From positions 12,167,501 to 12,231,500 of the forward strand of contig JALJCS010000024.1 of NCBI GenBank assembly GCA_023055355.1: 64,000 nt of DNA, given 5' to 3'. Numbering within the stretch: the stretch's first letter is position 1; each line of letters begins with the position of its first letter. The position numbers and the translations under genes are program-made. This document shows positions 1 to 8,828 of this stretch, one piece after another. Origin of the DNA: Agelaius tricolor (taxonomy: Eukaryota > Chordata > Aves > Passeriformes > Icteridae). A model generated the notes under the pieces. The model searched no databases and had not been told where the DNA came from. It saw only the letters and a program-made list of their open reading frames with translations.

Positions 1-133
1 GAGATGTTGGGTTATTAAGGGAAGGAGATGACTACAGCACTATATGACCATTATTCAAAGCTGAATGTTTTATTCTATGGAGGGTAAGTGAGAGCAGGGT
101 GGTGTGGGCTACACAAAGCTTTTCTACTCATAC
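1..133 (-). other. BOD1L1: BOD1L1 intron 7 (5' end only)
   Basis: Intronic sequence after the donor GTATGAG. The acceptor is outside the window. No motif is seen. Confidence 0.8.
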
Positions 134-257
134 CTTTAGCATTCTGATTTCCAGTTTTTAGGGATTTTGTCTTTTCTGCAGCCTTCTGTTTACGTTTTTC
201 TTCAAGTCTCTCTCTGTTAATTCGTCTTCTGAGGAGTCTCTCTTCTTTTTCTTTGGC
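134..257 (-). CDS. BOD1L1: BOD1L1 coding exon 7 (basic coiled-coil-like segment)
   Basis: This exon encodes residues 477-517 plus one base: AKEKEERLLRRRINRERLEE, then KRKQKAAEKTKS. It is a strongly charged, probably helical segment conserved in mammals. The acceptor is CTCTAG|GCCAAAG and the donor CTAAAG|GTATGAG. It is the last BOD1L1 exon in the window, and positions 1-133 are the start of the next intron. Confidence 0.94.
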
Positions 258-3200
258 CTAGAGATACAAAACCAAGGAAAACAATTTATCATTAGGTCAA
301 AGAGCATTCTTTGACTACAAATATAAGTATAAACCTCATAGAAAACAGAACATTGTAGCTTACAGAAAACTAAAACAAATACACCTTCGAAATCATATAA
401 AAGTTAATGGAATCCTCTAATATTTTTGTGAAGTTAAATTAGCTGAGTTCCAGAATCTCCTTGTTGCTCAACACTGCAGACTGAAGCTATGCAACCTTCT
501 CAAAGAACATATGTTTTATCTGTATGTATGTACAATATATACATTTTAATTGTAAGTATAAATATATGTATCTGGCCAACAGAGAAAATCTAAAACAACT
601 GCTGCTCCCTCTTCTGTCTGCTGGCTCTTCTGCCACAGAACAGAGAGCACATGCTTAAATCTGTTTCCATTCTCAGCGACTGCAGACTTGCTACAAACTA
701 CTGATTTCATGGTCAGCAAGGACTACATTTGTAAAGAGCTGGGGTAATGAAGCAGCCTGCAGTACTCTACACAAGCCTGATCTACCAAAAAGCCCTGCTG
801 AAGGCAGGCTGAAGGTAGATATGGGCTACTTTTTTCATTCAAATCGTCACAGTATTTTGGGGGCGGGAAGGAGATAGAAAACTCTGTCATCGCTTTCACT
901 GCCAGAAGCCATCAAACTATAACCAGCAAAGTGCTGTGCTGGAAAGCAGATCATGCTATATTGATGGAAACCTGAAGAAAGGGCAGCTGTAGTATAAGGG
1001 TAAAAAAAAAAAAATCCCTGAAGGGAGAAGAAAGTGAAGACTCCCCCTCACACAAACCACCACCAAACCAGCAGTGGAATTTCCGCTCCTAAACTAAAAG
1101 TTTTGGGGCAGGAACGTGAGCAGAAGCACGCCCGCACTCACAATGGACTGCCGGCGCTGCTCCACGGTTCGCTCGTCGTCAGAGTCACTGAAGTACTTGG
1201 AGTACAGGAACGGCTTGCGCACGTACGCGTGGCGCACAGGCTTGGCTCTGCCGTCGCTCAGCTCCTGCGGCTTCGTCTTACTCTGACTGCTTTTCTCCTC
1301 TTCATCTAAACACAGGTTGGTCAGTGTAGAGATATATTGATAAATTAGGCCAGTGCTTTCAATGTAAATTTTAAGAAGGCAAAGCTACTCAAAACCTATC
1401 AACATTATTTACTCTAACACCATAAACAGGTAAATTAAATCCTTTGAGTATCAAACTATCACTAGATTATGAAAAAATCAAAAGTGCATTGATGTGTTTG
1501 TGTACATCATTCAGCCAAAAAATTGCACAACACAAGCCCAGTAATAAACCACAACACAACAACTTACCCCTCTTGCCTCTAATCCCACTGCCCCTTTACA
1601 TATAATATTTAGTAGCTAGCTATGCATGAGAAGTCAATATAATTTCTGCTATGTATTAAATTCTAGTTCTCCCCACACCAAAAATATCAGTACAGTATTT
1701 CAGCACAAAAAACTGCTTGGCTTACTGAAATACATACACAAAACATATTGTTGGTTACACACATCTAAGTATTAATCAAGTAAAAATAAAGAAATCTATT
1801 CCAGTTTTATCATTATTAGATATAGTGCAATACTGTACAAATTATTTGTATTCATCAAACATACTTAAGGCTTGCCTTCATTTCATAAATATTTAGTCGT
1901 AACTGAGCACAATCTGTCATGTTTCAAAGTAAAACCAAAGCCATAGAATACACAAGTGACTCAGTGCTTCTAAATTATATTTTTAGAATATAATTTAGAA
2001 GCAGAAAAGGTAAGCTGTGAGCATACTAGAGAGAACTCATTCAGGTACTAAGGCATTCTGCATTATAAAGTGGAAAGTTTTATTAATTACAGAAAACAGT
2101 CTGAAGTCTGTACTACACAGGGAGAACACAAAAAGGCAACACAGTCAGTGAAACAACTTGGTGTTTCTGAACTTTTAAAGCTAGATCCATTCCTGTTCTT
2201 TTTACTGTGGCCAAACTCCTGAATCCTAATGCTCTAAACCCAATCTGATCTACAAAGTCAGCTACAACCACTACCATGGGATCACAAAGCACTCCAGTGT
2301 TATTCCAAGTTCATGGCAGATGGGAGGGGAAGAAAGCCACAGAACAGTGACATTCACCATTAAGTGCTTTTGTCACCAATGTAATACTGTAGCATAAAAA
2401 GATTTACAATGTTTAGAATATACTATATGAATAAAAACATTCTAAAAGTAAACCTACTACTCATCTTTTGCAACTGCACAAATATTATCCAGTTCACATT
2501 CAAAGCCTCTCTCAGAGGTAGGTACAATATTGCAAATCCTCAAATTTACAACATGGTAACAACAACAAGAGCATTACATACTCCTTATTGCCAGTTAACA
2601 ATGTAATTATTTTACCACCTGATGTGATCTCCCCCTCTTCAGTACTGTCAGAAATTACAGGCTCCTCTTCACTCTCCTCTTCAAACGAAGAAAGATCACT
2701 GGTGTGGACAGAGCTGACCGTGATGTCACTGAGTACATCCATATCTGAATCTATTAACATGTTTTCTTGCAAAGCAAAAAGTAAAAACAAAGAGCTGTAA
2801 GGCAGCACACTGAGTCTGTTAAACTTTTCCTACCAAAACATCAATTTTGTCACTGAAAACAAAACTATGTTAAAATTAGAAATAAGAAAACAAAATTATA
2901 ACACTGTAATGAAATAACCAGGCTAACTCTGGTTTATTCAAAACAAAAATCACTCTGAAGGAGAACGATAAACTTTAAATGAGGACTGAAAATGCTGAGG
3001 ACTTGTCAGATTAAAATGACCAATCACACACCGGAGAAATCAAAGGTCATCTGACTCCTAATTCAGCTACCTCAGTTAAGAGAGATAGATCAAATCCAAT
3101 TGTCATAAGCAGACCACTTTGCCAGAACTAGCATAAAACTTACATTCCAAACATACTGATTCAACTCCTGAATTAACTTAAAAACCTCACTCCTTATCCA

Positions 3201-4027
3201 TATTTTGAGGAAGATCATTGCCCACACCATACCTTCTTTAGCACTTTCAGTTGTTTTATGTTTATTGCTATTTTTTTCTGGAACAAAGTGTTTCACTGGC
3301 TCCGACTCTTTTGCTTGCTTTTCTTCTTTTGACTTTGTAGTATCATCGCTTTTCTTTGAATGATCAGATTTCTTGTCAAGCTTTTCCTTCTTTTCTTTTC
3401 TTCTTTCACTTTTTTCACTGCTCTCTGATTTCTTGTCAGATTTATCCAATAATTTACTCTTCACATCTTCACTTTCCTGTGGAATATCTTTACTTGTAAA
3501 CGTATTAGCATCCTTAGCTGAATTTTTTGTTTCTTCACTTTGGCAGAGAAGCTCATTTAAATCTTCACACTTTGCAAGTGTTTCAGCCCCTTCTCCAGAA
3601 AGGTCACAAATTGCTTTCTCTTTGTCTGGCAAGTCCTCTGCATTTCTCTCTTTATCAGTGCTACCATCCACACTCTGCTGAGATGAGAGTTTTTTTGCAA
3701 TTCTGTCATTGTTCTTGGGATTGGAGGTCTCTGTTGAAGCCCTGGCAGCACTTGCTTCTTGATTAAGAGAAGTTATTGTTTCCAAAATGGACATTGCATC
3801 ACTAGCTACGTTAGCACTTGGAGTTGTAGCAGAGACACCTTGAATAGTAAGAAAGAACAGAGTTTTACTTCACCCTAGTTTCCATAATTCTGTTCTGATA
3901 GAAAGTTAAACATGTGAAAAGAAACAGAATACATATACCTACAAAATACCTACACCACAATATACCTACACCACATATACCTAACAAAAATATTTGACTA
4001 ATTTTGCCTTAAGAGATTTTGGCTAAC

Positions 4028-4058
<31 letters not shown>

Positions 4059-7000
4059 CGAACAAAAATCTCCAAGACATTGCATTCCTGCAGCAAGCAC
4101 CGTACAATTACTAGAGATCCATTTTGCTCTGTGGCACACCACTGTTCCTGAGCTCTGCCTAGAGAAAATGAGGATTGGCAATGGGAGTGACACCTGAGCA
4201 CAGCCCTTGTTCAACTTCACCAGCATCCTAAGCAGGATGACAACTGTGGCTAAAATACTATGTATATCATATATATTCTATGTATATATATGTATATACA
4301 CTGCAAGAGAAAGTCAGTAGCTCACACCTCTAATATCTCCATAAATTTCATGGAAAATTGACTCAGCATATTGACTATACAAAACAGGACTATCAGAAAT
4401 ACCTTATCACTTTTCTATCATTTTAGAACCAGCTCTGAAGATGGACAACTAAGCATTAACTAGACTAGCACTGAGAACTGCAGCTGGCTTGTTAACCCAT
4501 TTTAAAGGAATTGGGCCTCAGAGGAAAAAGACTTGGATTTAAATAAAGGTTACAAATAGACAGATGGCTGTGGAGCCTCTTAGAACAGGAAAGAATAGAC
4601 AATTACCTGCAGGAGTGTTTAGAAGTTGATTCAGGTAATTTAGGACCATAGCCATCCAAATTTTATGACACACAGCAACTGCAAAGGTAACTGTCTCTTA
4701 AAGAATTCTTTCATCTCTACTGACAGACAAAAAGTTGCATCATTCTTCTCTTACAGTCTATGTCTTATCTGATCCTCTAATACTGAGACCAACTTTTCTC
4801 CCCACAATAAACTGATCCCTCATAATCTCAAGCAGAAGTGAAAGAGTGACATGGTCATAACAGCATGACATCTCTTGTGCTTTCTACCTTTACACATAGA
4901 GTAAGAGACAAGTGTTCTGGCATGCTGCCTGGAGCTCAGCTTGCTAATACTGATTCTAGCAATGTTATGGTAGCAGAAAACCTAGTCAATGATTCTGCTC
5001 TCCTAAACCCCATTCTTTTGTTAATAGACTGCTCAGAGAAATAGCAGAATACCTTGTACTGTAACAGAAGCATCTGCTTTCTCCTCACTTGGAGACGTAC
5101 TGGGGCCTGCCTCCTCTTTGTGATTCAAGGTGGCTAAAAATTCATGGACAGCTTTTTCCACCTGAGGTCTGAATGTGTGGTTGATCTTTGGGTCCACAAC
5201 CTGAGAAATAATTCTGTCAATTCCCGATTCCAACATACCAGACCTGGAACAAAGTTACATAAGTTAGTATGAAAAATTAGTTTTTAAGAACATATTAATG
5301 AAATATTATCATTTAGATGTGCTCCAATGAGGCACTAATATTTTCTGAGCCTTTCCACAGCTATGCATTTAGCCTGTGCCTTACCTGTAAGAAAAAATGT
5401 GCTAGAGAAACAAAACAATCCAAGCACACAGAATTAATACAACAACCAGCCTGTTGTTACATCATTAGTGGTTACACTTACAAGTGTTATCTAACTGCAA
5501 AAAACATATTTTGGAAGAAAATTTAGAAGAAACCTTGTATTACCAATTACCATAGCAAAAAAGAGATGAATTATAGCCGGCATGAGGCATAAATAACTAC
5601 AAAACCACTGGTCACTACCCTAAGTTACTTTCTGCCTAGTATTAGGCAGCACGTTCTGCAGCTTTATAGAACACATCTACCTTCAGTAAAATAACACAGA
5701 AAAGAAAACCCACAGCTATAAAGCTTATCTCTTTAGACCCCTGTAGTCCTCTATGGAACATATGCTACCTCTTGCTGTCATTGCTTCTTTAACAAGAATG
5801 GTTGCTCCCCTCCCTACAAACCAAACAGCCCTCAGTACAAGTTACCAATGGTACCACCACAGCACAAGTCATTAAGTTTGTTCCCAAATCCGTGGTTTAA
5901 CCCAATTTAATGGCCAAACTCATGGTACTTTGACAAAATTTCCTGATGTTTCTTGTGAGTCTTAAAATTTGAGAAGAAAGACTGGAGGAAGCTTCATGAA
6001 ATAACGTCATACAGGTTAAAGTGTCTGACATAATTTTAACATAACACCAGTTCTTAAACCTCTTCTCTGTCTAGCCAGATTTAAACCCATTTTTCTATTT
6101 TGTGACTTTAGCTTTATACTTTGCAGAGTTTAGTCCGTGGAATGTTTCTCCTTAGATCTAAAAATGATAATTGCAATTTTATTAACACCTCCCCTAAAAG
6201 CAAAAGTAATGTTGCCTTTAGCTAGGGGGTTACAACTCAAATCAAAATCGAGGTTTCCTCCCCTGCATAAACTTGGACATCTGCAGTCTCATTCTAACTA
6301 ATACTGATGGCGAGTTACTACCTCCAGCAGTATTACATTTTAAACACTGAGAGCGGAAAACAACCCAACTTCCTCAGAAGTGTCTGAAGAAAGCAACCCA
6401 CTTTACATTGACCCAGACCCTTTGTCACCTATCACAGCACACGGGCATGTTCAGAGAAATCCCAGAGCTGTCACTTACTTGAGAACCTGCTGTCTAATGT
6501 TATTTCTCAGCTGGTTCTTGTTGAGATGAGGACTCCAGGTATGAGTTGCCAAGTGGTTGGAAACAAAGTTGTCAACGCGCTGTCTCAAATTCTGGTAGGC
6601 AGGCTGGAAAGCAACAGCAGAGATGTTGGACTGGGAGGATCATGAGAGTGGCTGGTTATCCTCCGGGAGGCCAGGCTGGTACAGCGGGAGCCCCGTCGGA
6701 CCCCCCGGTTCTGTGCAGGCGTAGCCGCTGCCCTGTGGCGGTGGCAGCGCGTTAAACGCTGCCCGCCGGATCCTGCGCGAACCGGGTGTGTGTGACCGTG
6801 CGTGCACGGCCGGCCAGCCGCGCTCCCCGCCAAACACGGGGCTCCGGCTCTCCCCCGGCCGCGAGCGGAGCCGGAGCCCCACGCGGGCCCAGCGGCCGCT
6901 CCGCCCCGCCGAGCGCGCTGCCCCGGGCCGGGCCCGTCCCCGACCTGCCAGAGCCCGAAGCGCTGGGACCCCCCCGAGCCTCCGGTCCCGCCCGCCCGCA

Positions 7001-7196
7001 CCTTGGTGTCCACGTCGGCCAAGCAGTCGCGGCGGAACTGGTCGAAGAGCCCCTGGCTCTTGAGGTGGTTAACGATCATGGAGACCAGCTCGGGCTCGGC
7101 CGCGCCGCCCCCCGCGCCGGCCCCGGCCCCCGGCAGCGGCGGCGGCTGCTGAGGGGGCGGCGGCGGGGGCGGCGGGGGCTGGGGGTTGGTGGCCAT
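134..7196 (-). CDS. BOD1L1: BOD1L1, 5' seven coding exons (partial gene)
   Basis: This is the N-terminal part of biorientation of chromosomes in cell division 1-like 1, a large nuclear chromatin protein. From the literature, its family is linked to SETD1A H3K4 methyltransferase complexes and to protection of stalled replication forks with RAD51/BRCA2. Joining 7196-7002, 6603-6479, 5243-5053, 3838-3233, 2765-2619, 1305-1142 and 257-134 gives 1552 nt, or 517 codons plus one base, with no stop and with matching phases at every junction. The Shg1/BOD1-like domain covers roughly residues 36-126 (VNHLKSQGLFDQFRRD, then SGMLESGIDRIISQVVDP). A charged Lys/Ser/Glu-rich region follows. The start MATNPQP matches the mammalian protein. 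The human protein is about 3,050 residues, so most of it lies beyond the left edge. No break is seen. Confidence 0.96.
258..1141 (-). other. BOD1L1: BOD1L1 intron 6
   Basis: AT-rich intron with GTGAGT donor and CTCTAG acceptor. It has a short A run near 1002-1014 and an AT-rich TATA/TGTA patch around 520-570. No recognisable repeat or RNA gene is seen. Confidence 0.75.
1142..1305 (-). CDS. BOD1L1: BOD1L1 coding exon 6 (CpG-rich, SDSDDE motif)
   Basis: This exon encodes residues 422-476, including RAKPVRHAYVRKPFLYSKYF, then SDSDDERTVEQRRQSI. The second half is almost the same as the mammalian protein. The acceptor is TGTTTAG|ATGAAG and the donor TCCATT|GTGAGT. The exon is 164 nt and ends in phase 0. 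It contains about 16 CpG dinucleotides and GC-ending codons, unlike neighbouring exons and introns. Confidence 0.95.
1306..2618 (-). other. BOD1L1: BOD1L1 intron 5
   Basis: AT-rich intron of about 1.3 kb. Its only notable structure is the hairpin at 1965-2003, listed separately. No recognisable transposon is seen. Confidence 0.75.
1965..2003. repeat. Perfect 17-bp inverted repeat (hairpin) in BOD1L1 intron 5
   Basis: The arms 1965-1981 (TGCTTCTAAATTATATT) and 1987-2003 (AATATAATTTAGAAGCA) are perfect reverse complements around a 5-nt centre (TTTAG). The transcript of either strand could fold into a stem-loop. The stem is shorter than a usual pre-miRNA. No function is known to me. Confidence 0.8.
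2619..2765 (-). CDS. BOD1L1: BOD1L1 coding exon 5 (acidic motif)
   Basis: This exon encodes residues 373-421, including DITVSSVHTSDLSSFEEE and STEEGEITS. This acidic block is well conserved in mammalian BOD1L1. The acceptor is GCAAG|AAAACATG. The donor is TCAG|GTGGTAAAA, and a second GT three bases downstream would extend the exon to 2616 and add one Gly codon. The upstream donor reproduces the mammalian protein without the extra residue, so it is used here. The exon is 147 nt. Confidence 0.94.
2766..3232 (-). other. BOD1L1: BOD1L1 intron 4
   Basis: Short AT-rich intron of about 470 bp with GTATGG donor and GCAAG acceptor. Nothing else is seen. Confidence 0.75.
3233..3838 (-). CDS. BOD1L1: BOD1L1 coding exon 4 (Lys/Ser/Glu-rich)
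   Basis: This exon encodes residues 171-372. It opens GVSATTPSANVASDAMS, followed by ILETITSLNQEASAARASTE, then a long low-complexity stretch of Lys, Ser, Glu and Asp (for example KSERRKEKKEKLDKKSDHSK) that is probably disordered. The acceptor is CAAG|GTGTCT and the donor AAAGAAG|GTATGG, giving 606 nt with phase 1 at both ends. Codon use is AT-rich, in contrast to exon 6. Confidence 0.95.
3839..5052 (-). other. BOD1L1: BOD1L1 intron 3
   Basis: Intron of about 1.2 kb with a 27-base A run (4028-4054) and a TATA/TGTA-rich patch near 4257-4302. No recognisable transposon body is seen next to the A run. Confidence 0.75.
4028..4054. repeat. Poly(A) run of 27 bases
   Basis: Uninterrupted A27 on the plus strand, which is T27 in the BOD1L1 transcript. 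It looks like a mononucleotide microsatellite. No retrogene body is recognised upstream of it. Confidence 0.9.
5053..5243 (-). CDS. BOD1L1: BOD1L1 coding exon 3 (end of Shg1 domain)
   Basis: This exon encodes residues 107-170. It starts by completing the Lys codon, then reads SGMLESGIDRIISQVVDPK and NHTFRPQVEKAVHEFLATLNH, which end the Shg1 domain. A poorly conserved Glu/Ser/Pro linker follows. The acceptor is TTGTTCCAG|GTCTGG and the donor is CAAG|GTATTC. The exon is 191 nt and ends in phase 1. Confidence 0.95.
5244..6478 (-). other. BOD1L1: BOD1L1 intron 2
   Basis: Intron of about 1.2 kb with canonical GTAAGT donor and CCAG acceptor. No repeats, RNA genes or other motifs are recognised. 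Confidence 0.75.
6479..6603 (-). CDS. BOD1L1: BOD1L1 coding exon 2 (Shg1 domain core)
   Basis: This exon encodes residues 66-107 (PAYQNLRQRVDNFV, then HLATHTWSP and NKNQLRNNIRQQVL). It is the core of the Shg1/BOD1-like helical domain and is nearly identical to the mammalian sequence as I recall it. The acceptor is TTTCCAG|CCTGCC and the donor is CTCAA|GTAAGT. Its 125 nt leave two bases of a Lys codon that exon 3 completes. Confidence 0.95.
6604..7001 (-). other. BOD1L1: BOD1L1 intron 1
   Basis: Short intron of 398 bp, mostly GC-rich because the CpG island extends into it. The donor is GTGCGG and the acceptor CTTTCCAG. Confidence 0.8.
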
Positions 7197-7870
7197 GGGG
7201 GCGGCGGGGCGGCGGCTGCTGCCGGCGGTGCCGGCCGGGCCCCGGGACGGGGCTGCTCAGCGAGCAGCGGCGGCGCTGACCCCGGAAGCGGAAGGGGACG
7301 GCGGGAGGAAGCGGCGCGGGGGGAGGCGGAGGCGCCGCCGCCGAGAGCGGCGCCATCGGCGCGGGACGAGCACTGGCGGGGCCGCGCGCAGCCGCCGCGG
7401 GCCCTGCACAGGGGCGGAGGGGGCGGAGCCGCTCGCGGCCCCCGGGCCGGTGCGACCCCGATCCGCCGGGCTGAGGGGGGAGAGGAGCGGCCGCGGCGCC
7501 GCTCGGCCTCCTCCCGCCGCGCCCACGGCCCCCCGCGTGGCGCGGCCGCCGCCGGGCGCTGCGGGCACCGCGGGCGCGCCCCTCTCCCCGGCCGCCCCGC
7601 GCCGCTGCCGCACTCCCGGCGGCGAGCCGCGGCCCCGCCCTGCGGCCCGCCCCTTCCTGCGCCCGCCGCCATCACGGTGCGGGCGGCGCCGCGCGCTTCC
7701 TCCCTCAGGGGCGGGGCGGGGCCGGCGCGGGGCGGGGCGGGGCCTCGCGGGGTCACCGGCGGCGGATCGGGATCATCGGGACCGGGATCATCCCCGCTCG
7801 GGACGCCGGGGAGCTGTTCCTGGCAGATAACGGGCACTGCCTCCTCTCCCGCCCCGTCCGGCCTCAGGGG
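6690..7870 (-). promoter_or_regulatory. BOD1L1: CpG island and presumed BOD1L1 promoter
   Basis: A dense GC- and CpG-rich block covers the end of intron 1, exon 1, the 5' UTR and the upstream flank, and falls abruptly to AT-rich DNA on both sides. It contains repeated GC boxes (GGGGCGGGGC-type, around 7708-7742), ETS-like CCGGAAG near 7285, and a YY1-like GCCGCCATC at 7665-7673. There is no convincing TATA box, so dispersed initiation is likely. The transcription start site cannot be fixed from sequence. Long open frames here on both strands are by-products of high GC. Confidence 0.88.
7002..7196 (-). CDS. BOD1L1: BOD1L1 coding exon 1 (start codon, Pro/Gly-rich N-terminus)
   Basis: This exon encodes residues 1-65. 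It begins MATNPQP, continues with a run of prolines and a Gly/Ala stretch, and then enters the Shg1 domain with MIVNHLKSQGLFDQFRRDCLADVDTK. The ATG at 7196 has G at +4. The same start is used in mammals. The donor is AAG|GTGCGG with GT at 7001-7000, and the exon ends in phase 0. It lies wholly inside the CpG island. Confidence 0.96.
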
Positions 7871-8154
7871 CCGCTGTCGCCGTGTCCCTGGAGAAGGCGG
7901 CTGGAAGATGATACTTTAAATATTTGAATTTAAGCTTGTCACCTTTACACATCAGGGTATTCTCACGTGCTCTTGTAAAAGAAATGTTTTCCACCCATTT
8001 CTTGTGTCCTGGTTACCTTCTTAGCCATTGTTTTTCATGTTTCAGTGTTACGGTCACAACTGTCCAATGTGCTGAGGCAAGGAATATTAGATAGGATATT
8101 AGATATATATTCCAATATATTTCTAATGTTAGATATTAGAAAACATGTTTCTCA

Positions 8155-8250
8155 CTGTTTGGGTGGTCAGGCATTGCAGTGGGGTTCCCAGCAAGGTAGT
8201 GGAGCCACGGTCCCTGGAATTGTTTGAGGCATCTGGACCTGGTGCTGTGT
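8155..8250 (+). mobile_element. CR1 LINE fragment (ORF2 C-terminal region)
   Basis: The pattern GGGTGGTCAGGCATTG ... CAAGGTAGTGGAGCCACGG ... TCCCTGGAATTGTTTGAGGC follows the CR1 ORF2 end (consensus like ggtggtcaggcactgg ... aggtggtggagtcacc ... ccctggaggtgttcaa). The typical 3' end with its short ATTCTATG-like repeat is missing. It is degraded and truncated at both ends. Confidence 0.7.
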
Positions 8251-8732
8251 GATTCAATTTAACATTTAGCCCTTGCTTTATGTCTCTACGAACTGGTTAT
8301 GACTAAAGTTACTTTTGCATTCTCTTTTAGGACAGTCTAACTTTTAAATATTTTTGATATATATTTAATACAGGAAGTCTCAGGAAGTTTCCTAATGTCT
8401 TCCAAATGAAGTAGACAGCAGATGTAGTTCCAGATGCAGTTGCTAAACTTCAAGCAATATTTAAATTGCTGAGGAATTAGTAAGATATGAGACAAACAGA
8501 AATGAGGTGTATATGGTATTGTGGGAATAAATTGTTACATGGCTGCAGGCTGGACAAGTATATGAAAGTACAAGTCACAAAATTCAGGGAAGGTGCTTGT
8601 GGCTCAGAATCCCTTCTCTGTAGGGGACTGGGAAGGTATTTTTTTCTTTCTGGCTCTACACTTGCTTTTTGTCCCTGAATATGAGAACTTCTCCAAGGCT
8701 GGGCAGACCCATTTCAGCCATTGCTGTCACGT

Positions 8733-8828
8733 CAGCAAGCCATGCAACTTGATTTCAGATTAACATATTTTTGATTTCAGATTAACAGCAAGCCATGCAA
8801 CTTGTGATTTCAGATTAACATATTTTTG
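8733..8828 (+). repeat. Local tandem duplication, about 41-43 bp units
   Basis: CAGCAAGCCATGCAACTTG followed by ATTTCAGATTAACATATTTTTG occurs at 8733-8773 and again at 8786-8828 (with TG inserted after CTTG). A partial copy of ATTTCAGATTAACA lies between them. This suggests a recent slippage or duplication event. Confidence 0.85.

Noticed and set aside
4028..4054. A27 run considered as the tail of a processed pseudogene
   Set aside because: No coding remnant or target-site duplication is recognisable beside it. Treated as a simple repeat.
6786..7919. Long plus-strand open frame of 377 codons, with several others on both strands of the CpG island
   Set aside because: They are antisense to or overlap BOD1L1 exon 1 and arise because GC-rich DNA has few stops. 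Composition is Arg/Pro/Gly/Ala noise with no domain.
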